From: Gamarada debralockiae
Lineage: Eukaryota > Ascomycota > Leotiomycetes > Helotiales > Hyphodiscaceae
Assembly: GCA_002803225.1 (NCBI GenBank)
Contig: NXFV01001338.1
Location: 1 to 27,564, forward strand
Reading direction: 5' to 3'
Length of the DNA: 27,564 bases
Part shown: one piece after another, positions 11,135 through 21,677 of the stretch
How the letters are laid out: each line of letters opens with the position of its first letter
Position numbering within the stretch: the stretch's first letter is position 1
The notes under the pieces: model-generated
What the model saw: the letters and a program-made list of their open reading frames with translations, nothing else
Database searches by the model: none
What the model was told of the DNA's origin: nothing
Position numbers and translations under genes: made by a program

Positions 11135-13793
11135 TCATGGGCCTATGTCCCACAGCCAGAACTGACCCAGATCCTCGATCCGTGCATTGGCATTTCCAAA
11201 CCCACTCCCGTCCAGCCCATATCCTGTGAATTGGCTGGCCTCTTGAATCTGATGCTGGTCGCCTTCTCGATACACAGCTGCTATGCTTCCGGCACCAGCG
11301 TGAGGGATCTCGAAAGAATTGCCGTGGAAAACTGTGTAATTGGTAAATATGTGTCCCTACACCGACTCTACGATTGGACACTAAAATCAAGACTCCCGTG
11401 CGTGCTTCTCCCCTGGCTGACAATTTTGCTAGGGGACAGATGAGCTTACCTCTGTAGAGACTGTGCAAGCTTTGCCTAAACTGGACATCCTCAACATTCA
11501 GATCATCACTGTTTGTATTCCACGTCGAATCGGAAAATGTGGCAATAGGATCCTCAATCAACTGGGAGGTGACTGGTGAGGAGGCATTATGGGCATCATT
11601 TCGAATCAACGTGTTGCTGGCGAGGCCTTTACTGCTCGGTCGGTCGCCATCTCCGTAGCCCTCGGCGCTCTGAAAAATCTCCTGCCTCTCTTTCTCCAAG
11701 ACCAGTTGAACCAAGTCCTCTAAGATCATGCTGCACTGCATTGATAGAGACGCTTGAGCTGATAGAGATTTCTGCAGCCTCAATGTCCGAGCCATTCCTC
11801 TCTTAGCCTCTTGGGAGACGTTTGAAAGGACATCGGAAAGAGCACAGATAAACATGACAACTGAAGCTGTGAAGAGATTGATTCCCAGAAAAGAGACAAG
11901 ATGAGTCTGCCGAGCCAGGTGGACGAGCCGCTTCTTGGTAAGGATCCGCGAAATGCTCAGCGCAGAATCTAAACAGCGCTTGAAGGCCGCGTTTCCTGCG
12001 CTTCGTTCGCTTTCGTGATCCCGCAGCGTATCTGCTCGTGCTTCGTTGTCATCCGGTGTGTTGTGGCTCGTTCGGTCGGCGAGAAGCGGCCGGTTGACGA
12101 TAATGACGAGGTTGTCGTAGGTTAGCTTCAGTGCAAGAGCTTGCAGTTTGTGCATCTTCTCTTCCGTTGAGGACTCATCTGTTATATCGTCAATTCCATC
12201 ATATGTGAGATGACAAGGCAACAGGTGCTGCCACTCTTGCAAAGAATCATCAACAGCGCGAATCATGAATAGCAACTGCGAGCGGCGTTGGAGGTCGTTT
12301 GAAGTACGAATCCGGTAGATATTTTCTAATACCGGAGAGGCAATCTGATAGATCATGTTGAGCTGAGTTTGATATGTTGATAAACAAATGCTTGTCCGTT
12401 CGATGCCTGGAGCAAAATGGATATTTTCTGTAAAGTCGGATGGCATGGATACGTTGCAGTCCCTGTCGTTTATCCCCAAGGGCCGTCCATAGATGATCGT
12501 GGCAAATCTGTTGCGGTTTTAGATCATCATGATTTCAATCGGAGAGGGTTCTAGTGACCTGTCCCAGGTGTATATCGTCCACCAAACCCGTTTCCTTTCT
12601 TCCGCATCTTCGACTGTATGTGGCCCCTCAGGTTCTCGATGGAGCCCTATCGCTTGTGCCGTTTTCGTAGCAGCCCCCAGAATCGAAAAAGAGGATCGTG
12701 GACGACCATGATAGAGGTAGAAAGACCCAAGGAGCTCGCATAGCTGTACGAATTCGAGACTGTCTTCGTCCATGAGATCCATAAATCGTTCCCTGACCAG
12801 TCTCAGGAAATCGTCGCGCATATTCTCGAGACCGTCTGGGGTCTCATCTCCACCCGTGTCCAATTTTGAACGATACCAAGACCCTAGGATTAAGAGCATG
12901 ACAAGTAAGAGAAGGAATCCATGATCGGTACTGTACGCCAGACCCGTGTCCATGATCTGGTTATAGCGAGCTCTGAATTTAGGCTCATAAACAACGAGCG
13001 AAAACCAGTGGACTCGAAGGAAGTATGTATCTAACAGGGAATCGCAGGTTTGTTTTGAAGGCAGTTCCATACCGAGCACGTTAGCGATTGACATCAAGGG
13101 TTGAGTCTCAGAAACAGGGTTGGCTGCTCCAGCATAATCTCCTCCGGGAATGGCAGAAGTCGCTCGACCTCCAAAAGCAGCAGAGTTTCGGTAGCCAAAA
13201 ATCTTGCGTTCCTGTCAGTAAATGTAATTATGAGTTCTTGCTTGTGATCAAGAGTACCGTTCTTGTGATGGCCAAGGCTGAGTTGCCTTCCACAAAATCA
13301 GATACGGCAGCCGGCGTTGTGAAGTCCCCGGTTTTGGGAGAGGAATCGCTGTTGGGTGGACTTTCTGGCCTTTGGGTAGGCATCCACCCTAATTCCACAG
13401 ACTCAGACCCTCGAGTTTGCCTCGGACTAGCGCGTTCATCGACTCTGGGTGAGGTGATTCTCGGGTTGCTTCTCGGATGTCTTAAGCCATCTTCGGAGAG
13501 CGGAGGCGGCTCTAACGAACGTTTCCTTCTAGAAGCCCAGGTGATTAGACAGCGCTCCACTGAACTGTTTCTATGTGCCACGTACTTTGTAGGCGGTCGC
13601 CAATTGGCCGTACAGTCTGCATTTGCACGGAGGCACATTGAGCAGGGTCGAATCTCATCGCACTGAAATCTACACGTCAGCGGACTGCAGCAGCTTCTGA
13701 GATTCCACCATAGTCACCTACCCGTTGCTTCTGTCGGCGACAGCGATCACACGCCGCGCTCACTCGTGTGGGCAGGCGTGCGGTCTGATGCAT
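11135..13793 (-). CDS. Zn2Cys6 fungal transcription factor, five exons
   Basis: Nuclear DNA-binding regulator. The model joins 13793-13722, 13662-13258, 13211-12559, 12507-11450 and 11331-11135, giving 794 residues. Introns are GT-AG of 59, 46, 51 and 118 nt. The zinc cluster is ACDRCRRQKQR, then CDEIRPCSMC and ANADC, with C15, C18, C25, C31, C34 and C41 in the usual spacing; intron 1 falls between R24 and C25. A Pro/Ser-rich linker follows (about 50-130), then a fungal-specific regulatory domain with YFLRVHWFSLVVYEPKF, GAATKTAQAIGLHREPEG and WWTIYTWDR joined across intron 3 to FATIIYGRPLG. The tail read through intron 4 ends in QFWLWDIGP. Its position beside a polyol dehydrogenase and a transporter, with CGG-N2-CCG sites in their promoter, suggests it is their pathway activator; this is inference. 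A LINE begins at most about 170-290 bp upstream, so its own promoter is short or altered. Confidence 0.88.
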
Positions 13794-13960
13794 GATGTCA
13801 AGGGAGAATTATGTAGAGAGGTCGTTTTTGGTCGTCGCAACTGGTTTAACCATTGGGGTTACCCCGCAAAACATCTGGTCCGCTCATGGTCACGTGCACC
13901 TGCGACTTCGCTGTTTTCTCGTACTTGCTGTATTCCGACATAGGGAAAATGTACATCAGA

Positions 13961-14056
13961 AGTCAGCCAGCAATCAAGTCAGCCAGCAATCAAGTCAGCC
14001 AGCAATCAAGTCAGCCAGCAATCAAGTCAGCCAGCAATCAAGTCAGTCAGTACTCG
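13961..14056. repeat. 16-bp tandem repeat, five perfect copies
   Basis: The unit AGTCAGCCAGCAATCA is repeated without change at 13961, 13977, 13993, 14009 and 14025, followed by a decayed sixth copy (14041-14056). It lies about 28 bp before the ORF1 start of the LINE and is probably part of its 5' untranslated region, where repeated promoter units are common in LINEs. Alternatively it belongs to the regulator's promoter. Because 16 is not a multiple of 3, the Ser/Gln-rich reading of the array stays open in several frames, which makes spurious ORFs. Confidence 0.9.
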
Positions 14057-14083
14057 AGTCGGTAGTGGTGCAGAGGAGGGCCA

Positions 14084-15416
14084 ATGGAGGGCGCAAGTTC
14101 AACGCGTCGATCGAGCCGAGAACGCGTCCAGACACCGAAGTCATTGAAATGGAACAAGAGGAGGCCCAGAGCGATGTCAAGTGACGTAGAGGATACGATT
14201 GAAGTTATTGAGACAGTCCCGGCGGCGCCGCAGTCGAAACGAACGGAAATCAACGCGTACCTCAAGGAGCGCATCGTTGCGACAAAGGTTAAGGCCCTCG
14301 CGGCGAAGGCGGGGAACGACCCGCAACAATGGCAGCAACCCCGAACCAGTTGGCACACGAGAAGACAGATGAAAGTGCGATGGCGCAGATCAAAGTGCTC
14401 ACCGACTTGGTCAAGTCACTGGTGAAGACAATGGAGGAACAGAAGGAGGAGCACGCGAATCAACTCGAAACGCTGACGAAGACCTGCACCCAACAAATTG
14501 AAACACTCAAAGCACAAGTCATAGAGATGACGGAGAAAATCGAGAATCAGTTGTCCAACATACAACCATCCCCAAGTGCATCACCATCGTATGCGGAGGT
14601 TGCCCGTACACCACCGAGCAGTCGGCCAAGCAATTTACGAACTCTCACCTCGATGGGTACGATGCCATCAACGATGACCGACACACTGTACTGCACGATT
14701 GACACATCGAGAGTTGGAGAAGAAGAGAGGAGCAAGCTACAACCGGGGGCAGTCAGAAAGGCAATTGAGGAAGAGATCCGCATCATGGAAGGCTAGGCGA
14801 ATTGGCGCTGCGCTGCAGTGATCAGGGACGCCAGAAATGCGGAACGCATCAGGGTAGCATGCAGAGATGAAGCCGAACTCCAACGAGTTAAGGAAGCAGC
14901 CCAGAAGACCGCGGCGGCGGGTGCCCGAGTGCTACGAGACCAACTCTACCCAGCGAAGGTAGACAATGCCAATCGAACAGCCATCCTTGACCAAGAGGGA
15001 AATGTTCTACCTGGGGCTACCGAAGTCCTGGGAAAGGAAAACGACGTCCATATAGCCAAGATCGGATGGCTTAGCAGGAAAGATACTAGGAAAGCACATG
15101 GCTCAATGGTGATCTATGTCACAAAAGGCAGCGAAGCAGCACGATTGCTACAAGACCAATACTTCCATGTTGCAGGGGAGTCAGCCTACACCAGGGTTTC
15201 GAGCCTCGATATGGCCCACCAAAATGCTATAGATGCCAGGAAATGGGGCATAAGGCGTAGTCATGCACGAAACCGCAAGTCTGTGCCAAGTGTGCTCATG
15301 TGGGACACCACCATAGTGAATGTCAAGCGGCAATACCAAAGTGCGTCACATGCGGAGGACCACACGAATCGTTCAGCAGAAAATGCGGAGTACGTCACAG
15401 TTCTCGGGATGCATAA
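14084..15416 (+). pseudogene. LINE ORF1 (gag-like, CCHC knuckles), broken
   Basis: Nucleic-acid-binding protein of the LINE. It starts MEGASSTRRSSRERVQTPKS and continues after a frameshift near 14327 into a coiled-coil region rich in Gln, Glu and Lys (TDLVKSLVKTMEEQKEEH). A TAG at 14794-14796 interrupts the frame where Gln is likely. Near 15220 the frame shifts again, and the next frame shows three zinc knuckles: CYRCQEMGHKA (interrupted by a TAG), CAKCAHVGHHHSEC and CVTCGGPHESFSRKC. The ORF ends at TAA 15414-15416. It cannot be translated as one protein now. The order coiled coil then knuckles is the standard one for fungal I/Tad ORF1. Confidence 0.8.
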
Positions 15417-18208
15417 GACCTTTCAAATACTTCAATTGAATGTCCGGAAGCAGCGAGAGGTGTAACACGGTTTAATAAGTAACGAACAGCTGAAGGATTG
15501 TGGGGTGTTGGCGATTTCTGAGCCATATGCGCGGATCATCGACGGCAATCTGGTGACAGTCCCCATGGGACATCCAAACTGGACCAAGATGGGGCCCACA
15601 GTCCAACGTGGGGACAGGGTGGGCGTTCCGGAGTATGCTCTAGATTCGGAAAGATATCGGAGCAGAACAGGTGCCAGTGCAATCATCGGACCTTACGGCA
15701 GCGGTATTACGACTCCCCGATCGGTCGATACTGGTGGTGTCAGTCTACGTTGAACCGCAGGATGCAAAGGCATTGATGGTTGCGATATGCGAATTACACC
15801 AGGTAATAAGGGAAACACGCAGCAAGATCGGCACCGAGTGGATGTGGTACTTGCTGGGGATTTCAACCGGCATGATCAATTATGGGGAGGAGAGGACGTC
15901 TCACGGGAAAGGCAAGGAGAGGCCGACCCGATTATCGACCTCATGAGTGAGCTTGCCCTTCGCAGCTTGCTCCCGAGGGGCACGAAGATGTAGCAACGAG
16001 GGAATCACAAGTCAACAATTGATCTGGTACTGGCTTCAGAGGAATTGGCAACGTCACTGGTAAAGTGTACAGTCCACACGACGGAGCATGGATCCGATCA
16101 CAGAGCAATTAAGACAACGTTCGACGTCGCGACGCCGGAACGAGCTGTGGAAGCAAGGCTGCTTTTCAAGAATACTCCGTGGACAGACATAAAGGCCAGG
16201 ATTACCACCGCTCTTCGCTCCGTTCCATTTGATGGCAGTGTACAGCAACAGGCAAATGGGTTGATGACAGCGGTGCTGGAGGCAGTCCATGCGCTCACCC
16301 CAAAGGCCAAGCCTTCACCATACGCGAAGAGATGGTGGACAACAGACCTCACGCAGCTCCGGCGAGTCTACACGTACTGGAGGAACCAGGCAAGAACTCC
16401 ACGACGGATGGGTGGCATGTTTCCTAACCTAGAACAGCAAGCGATTGAAGCTGCTAAGGAATACCATGATGTCGTCCGGAGACAGAAAAAGGCGCACTGG
16501 GAGGATTTCCTCGCGGATGACACAAACATATGGCAAGCGGCAAAGTACCTGGATCCCTGTGGTAGCTCAGCATTTGACAAGATACCGCCGCTGACGAGAC
16601 GAGACGGATCTACGCCGACCAGACCGAACCAGCACCAGACCGTTCACCATCAAAGAGGAGACAGTCACACCAAGTGATACAGCCAAGATTTTGGGTGTAG
16701 TTATGGACACGGAACTCCGCTACAAGCAGCACATTGCACAGGCAGCAACCAAAGGCCTCCTTGCCGCCATGGCATTAAAACGACTGCGGATGGTATCTCC
16801 CTCTACCGCGAGACTGCTGTTTGTGGCAACGGTAGCGCCAGTAGTGGACTACGCCTCAAATGTCTGGATGCATGCTTGCGGGTATAAGGGCATGGCCTTA
16901 ATGAACAGAATACAAAGAATCGGAGCACAAGCCGTCACAGGAGCTTTCCGAACTGTGGCAACTGCAGTTGCAGAAGCCGAGGCCAGCATATGCACAGTAG
17001 GTGAGCGGCATGCAGAAAGGGCCACGAAGCTGTGGGTCAACCTCCGCACGTTGCCCGAGACGAACCCACTCTCGAAGCTGAACACCAGAGAACTCCGGAG
17101 ATTCACCTCACCATTGCAAAGGATAGCTCACGCGCACCAAAATATACCAACGGACAGGATGGAGGTCATTCAGCCCTACGTAATAACCCCATGGGAGGAA
17201 CGACTCTCCGCGACAATCAACCCGGAGATCGAGGAGGCTGTAGAGGTCGCGAACACCACTAGTGGCATACGGATTGCGACAAGCTCGTCTGAGAGGAAGG
17301 GGGTAGTTGGGATGGGGGGAGCCATCCACGACACCCTCGGCATTATAACGAGCAGGGAACCGATGACATACTCAGTCACGCTGGGAGCTAGAACGGAATA
17401 GAACCCATACACGGCGGAACTCGTAGCGATGGCAATGGCAATGAAGCGCCTACCGCCACATCTGGTGGGAAGACAGGTTACCATTTTTGCAAGCAATCAA
17501 GGCGCCCTGTTGGCAGCGAGCCAACTAAGACAGCAATCAGGGCAAACCAGCATTGAAGAGATCTACGAAGTAGCTCGCATGCTGAGAGAAGGAGGCAATT
17601 CCATCTCGATGGTATGGGTCCCATCTCAAGGAAGCTTCGAACTTGGCAGGAGAGCAAAGGAAGCGGCACGACAAGCTACTAAACAGGGCCGGACACCGCA
17701 AGAGCAATATCAGCAAGCCAAGTCCACCGTCATCAACAATGCAACAGCGAAACGGGAAACAACGCCACTGCCAGACGGAGTAGGAAAGTATTCGAGAGAA
17801 GTGGACGCAGCACTGCCGGGCAAGCACACTCGCACCCTATATGATACATTGAAGCGGATTGAGGCGCGCACACTGGCGCAACTCCGAACAGGCATGGCAC
17901 GACTAAATGGATACCTCCACCGGATTGGAGCAGCGGAATCGGACCAATGCGCCTGTGGCCAAGCGACGGAAACCATCAAGCATTTTCTCTTCCGATGCAC
18001 GAGATGGGACGCTTACCGAACACAACCGCTGGCACAGACAGAGACGAGACGAGGCAACCTCTCCTTTTACCTGGGAGGGAAAGCTCCATCTGACCCGGAG
18101 AAATGGACATCAAACATGGACGCGGTTCGAGCAACGATCAAGTTTGCCATTGCTACAGGACGACTGGGCATGGAGGTAGAACAGGCAGCCAATACCCCAC
18201 AGCAGTAA
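15409..18208 (+). pseudogene. LINE ORF2, endonuclease and RNase H, RT core deleted
   Basis: The start ATG (15409) overlaps the ORF1 stop. The endonuclease shows ILQLNVRKQREV, ISEPYA, AGDFNRHDQLWGG, IDLVLAS and GSDHRAI, covering the catalytic Asn, Glu, Asp and His positions. Frameshifts near 15625 and 15830 and stops at 15463 and 15991 break it. After a linker ending near DKIPPLTRRDGS, the sequence jumps at about 16625-16640 to FTIKEETVTPSDTAKILGV, which is normally the region after the polymerase palm. The YxDD box and fingers/palm are missing, an estimated loss of over 1 kb. Then come a thumb-like region, an RNase H region (TAG at 17399-17401, YTAELVAM, WVPSQG) and a terminal zinc motif CACGQATETIKHFLFRC. 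The last ORF stops at 18208. Confidence 0.8.
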
Positions 18209-18516
18209 ATCCCATCTCATTCTCTCACCCCAACTAACCCCCAGCACCCTCGTGTCCCCAGCAGGTCTCGCTTCAGTCGCCGAGAATAGGACATTGAACA
18301 CTTGAAGGAGGGAACTAACTTCAAGCTTACCTGCTACTAACCACACACGAGACCTCGTTGAATAAGATATGCATTGGATTTGGAGAACCTTGAAAGAGGC
18401 AGTTCTGTACGGGCTTCAGGAGGCAATGGAAACACCGAAGGAAGTGTATTATGTAATAAAGACTAGGGCCCTTTAGGCTTAGCCAGGCGGAGATAGACTT
18501 CATTCATTCAAAAAAA

Positions 18517-19947
18517 GGGCAACAAGACCTACTCTGCACCTCCTCGTGGTGTTACCTGGGAACCTGCTTTTCGGGTGGAGAGCAGAGCCAAGCAGAGCCA
18601 AGCAGAGAGGCATCTGTTTGACCATTAAGGTTGCCAACCCACACCACCGTTCGCGGTGCGTGCCACCATCTTTCGACGTGTGTTCGCACAGGTGAAATTT
18701 TCTCTACGAGTCTTGATACTGGTACGAGTCCAGAAAGGGATGTAAGGAGAAGGTATGCGCAAAGAGAATGGCGCTGTGTGTTTATACGTGCTTCTTAGGT
18801 TTTGTCCCCCGGGTTTCCCTTAGTTCGTGTCCTCGAAGACACGGCGAATGCGCACGTCTTGGATTAACACCCTGCCTTTCTTGTGTCTAGCCGTTAGGGA
18901 ACAACGCTGGCACCGATGTAACTATCAGGTCATTGACCTCTGGTTCTAGGAGCTTACTCCTAGCGTCCTATCTTCGATTTCGGAGGCTCTTAGAGCAACT
19001 CAGACGTTAAATAGTATCATCATCATCATCATCATCATCATCATTATTCCGACACAAGAACATAAGATAAGACTGGGAACATTCGAGAAATGCGAATTAC
19101 TGTCTGGAACGTGTAGTTACAGAAGTGATGCTGCAGGAACGAAATGGCCGCAGCAGCATCCTTCGGCTGCTCGCCCAAGTGCCCAGTACGATCATTTTAT
19201 AAAGGTCCATCGGTTCCGGTGGGACCGAATCCTTGGCCCTCCCTCCCCCTTAGCAACTGCCACCGTAGAAACGTTTGACTTTCCCTTGTTTTGGACTTCT
19301 TCACATCTAACTCTACCTACAGTCCTGTTTCACTTCTCCCATAGTTATAAGCCCTAAGAATCATTTCCAAGGCTATTAGAACCTTATAATCCCAGCTGAC
19401 ACAATTAATTCCCTTCCAAAAAATAAAAAGTCGAGGCTCGTTCTGCCCTGCTTCCTTCTCCTCCTTCTCTATATCTACACTTCGCTTTTAATGACATGCC
19501 ACCTGTCTAGAATTTTTTCAATCGCTAGAAATCGTCTCCAAGCCGAGTGCCATGATCGTGATTAGGGTTTGGAGCATTATGCAGTGTCACGTGATGCCCA
19601 TATTGCTTCTTACGCGAAGGTTTGACAAAGAGGCGGTGGCACTGCCAAGTGTACACGTGCTGAGCTATTCGTTACCATTGTTGACATTGTATGTGACTAG
19701 TTTATTGGTAATAAATTATCTGTGCGGGTGTGCGGGGTGGAAAGTTCGCTTTCGCTGCAGAATAATGTTCCTTTGTGCTGACCTGCTGCACTGCTGATTT
19801 AGCCACAATCCACAATTCAGCAACACCGTCTTTCGAGACCTAATACCTCAATGGAAATCTTTCGTTTTTCACCTCCCTCTTAGCACCTTTGAAGCAACCT
19901 CAATTTTTCTGTCATTACCTTGACCATATCTGCTACCATTCCTAAGA
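18517..19947. other. Intergenic, no gene recognised
   Basis: About 1.4 kb between the LINE and the GMC gene. It contains a short repeat AGCAGAGCCA in 2.5 copies (18581-18606) and a trinucleotide run (ATC)9 at 19016-19042. An 81-codon ORF at 19552-19797 has no recognisable features. The last 150 bp are pyrimidine-rich, as in many fungal promoters, and lead into the GMC start. I saw no tRNA. Confidence 0.5.
19016..19042. repeat. (ATC)9 microsatellite
   Basis: Nine perfect ATC units in a gene-free stretch. It could be the end of an older retroelement, since some LINEs end in short tandem repeats, but the nearest LINE has a better candidate tail 500 bp upstream. Confidence 0.9.
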
Positions 19948-21597
19948 ATGGCATGGTTTTTCACTTATGGAACCCGTCTCCTTGCTTGCGTTTTATTGTT
20001 TTCCTCAAGGGGAAGCTCTGTTCTAATTGGACACATCGCTCAAGTTAAGACCCGGGCAAACGAACTTGACAGCAGTTATGACTATGTCATCGTCGGAGGT
20101 GGAACAAGCGGTCTCGCCGTTGCTGATCGTTTGACTGAAGATGGAACAAGTGAGAACTTCATTTACTGATAGATAGACACAGGTTTCGACTGACTATGGG
20201 ACAGAATCCGTCTTGGTGGTGGAATACAGGTTTCTAGAAAGCAATCCAGATATCTTGCTTCCGGCGATCGGATTGACCAATTTCCCAGCAGATATGTACA
20301 ACTACACTTCTATCCCTCAGCCTGGCCTTGCGAATCAAACAGCTGTTCTTCGTGGGGGAGCTCTGGTCGGGGGTGGATCCGCTGTCAATAGCATGTATTT
20401 TGATCGTGGATCTGCCGAAGACTACGACAACTGGGAGAAGCTTGGTAACCCCGGTTGGGGCTGGAAAGGAATCTTGCCCTATTTTCAGAAGGTAAGTCTT
20501 ATCTCTGAGCTGGTATTCTATATAATCTTTTCTGATTTTCCACAGAGCGTTACCTTTACACCCCCCATCTTCTGAGCTACAGGCACGATATAACATCACT
20601 TATAACACGATTGCATATGGACAAAATGGTCCAATTCACTCAAGTTTTCCGCCTTACCAGTGGCCAACGACGCGTAAGCAGTTACTCTTGTTCGACCACA
20701 TGATGGATTTAACCTGTACCAGATCTCCAGTGGAAGGGATGAAAGAACTTCGGCAACCTGTTCAACAAGAAGGTGCGGATGGCTCTGCTTATGGACTCAT
20801 TTGGGTTCCTGCTTCTTTGGATCCGAAACTACAGACGCGATCATATGCCAGAACTGCGCATTATGAGCCTGTTTCAAAACGCTCCAACTATCATTTATTG
20901 ACCGGGTATCATGCTAATAATATCATCTTCTCGCCCGATCTGAATGCCCAAGGAGCGCAGATCCAGCCGAGATATGGTAATGGCTCTGTTGCGCAAATCA
21001 GCACCGTTCTTGCCAAGAAGGAGGTGATTCTAGCCGCGGGCTCAATTCAAGCCCCACTGATTCTACAACGAAGTGGCATTGGACCTGCGAAGCTTCTCCA
21101 GAAAGCTGGCATCGAGGTCAAAGTCAATCTCCCAGGCGTGGGTCAGAATCTTCAAGATCATTCAGTCTTTGCGATCGGTTATAATTGTTAACATTGCCTC
21201 CCTTTCCCATGATACAAGAGCTGATATGTGCAGTTACATTAAACCCTAAGCCTACCCATGATATGCTTGCTTCGAATGCAACATTTCTGGCTGAATCTCT
21301 ACTTGAGTACCATGAGAATAAGACCGGTATGTCAAGTTCAGATCTCGGTGGATTTACTAACTAATCTGGGTCACTCCCAAAGGTCCCATAACCGGAGCGG
21401 ATGGAGATGCTGGCGTATTCTTACCCCTGGGAACCGTCACCGACCAGTTTCGAACACTGATCAACGATGTCCCTACTGGTCAAACTCTTATTAAGCACCA
21501 CTTGAGGCTCAGTAATCGAGACACCTGTATTGTCCCTATAGAGGATCAATGGATTCAGGCAAATCCATTGAATACTATACTTTCTAGAAAATGCTAG
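19948..21597 (+). pseudogene. GMC oxidoreductase, frameshifted and C-terminally truncated
   Basis: FAD-dependent glucose-methanol-choline family enzyme with an N-terminal signal peptide-like stretch (TRLLACVLLFSS), so originally secreted. Exons are 19948-20149, 20205-20491, 20546-21186, 21234-21326 and 21383-21597, all GT-AG. FAD-binding YDYVIVGGGTSGLAVADRL spans the N-terminus; GGALVGGGSAVNSMYF and LAAGSIQAPLILQRSGIG are the two GMC signatures. In exon 3 a run of six C's (20561-20566) puts the frame out; with five, the reading continues as PSSELQARYNITYN. The frame ends at TAG 21595 after about 478 codons, short of the usual near 600, and the C-terminal domain with the catalytic His of the HPxGT type is missing. 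The WD40 fragment starts only 80 bp beyond, so a rearrangement probably removed the end. The substrate is unknown. The C-run could be a sequencing error, but the lost C-terminus is not. Confidence 0.85.
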
Positions 21598-21677
21598 AAG
21601 GCAAGTGGCGATTCCAAAATAATATATAAGTAGATGGTTCCCTAGGACCCTCCAAGAATCAAGTTACTTTTTTAATT

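Larger units (their letters stand above)
13961..18516 (+). mobile_element. Defective I/Tad-type LINE retrotransposon
   Basis: Non-LTR element with two overlapping ORFs in the usual order: a gag-like ORF1 with a coiled coil and CCHC knuckles, and an ORF2 with an apurinic-type endonuclease, the end of the reverse transcriptase, RNase H and a terminal CX1C...H...C zinc motif. The reverse transcriptase core is absent. The 5' end is set provisionally at the 16-bp repeat array. The 3' end is set at CATTCATTCA followed by seven A's (18501-18516), which would fit a LINE tail. I found no target-site duplication, so both ends are uncertain. Unlike the helicase block at the left, the element is GC-normal and carries only scattered stops and indels, so it escaped heavy RIP or arrived later. 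Confidence 0.75.

Noticed and set aside
13088..13666. 192-codon plus-strand ORF
   Set aside because: Antisense shadow of exons 2 and 3 of the Zn2Cys6 gene.
13961..14040. CRISPR-like array
   Set aside because: Repeats are directly adjacent with no spacers, in a fungal genome; a simple tandem repeat.
14329..14796. Independent host coiled-coil gene
   Set aside because: It joins in frame across one TAG with the following ORF and leads into CCHC knuckles, as in LINE ORF1.
19016..19042. (ATC)9 as the 3' end of the LINE
   Set aside because: A CATTCATTCA plus poly-A tail at 18501-18516 lies closer to the last ORF; no duplication supports the farther end.
19552..19797. 81-codon plus ORF
   Set aside because: Hydrophobic, no motif, no splice context; length expected by chance in 1.4 kb of intergenic DNA.
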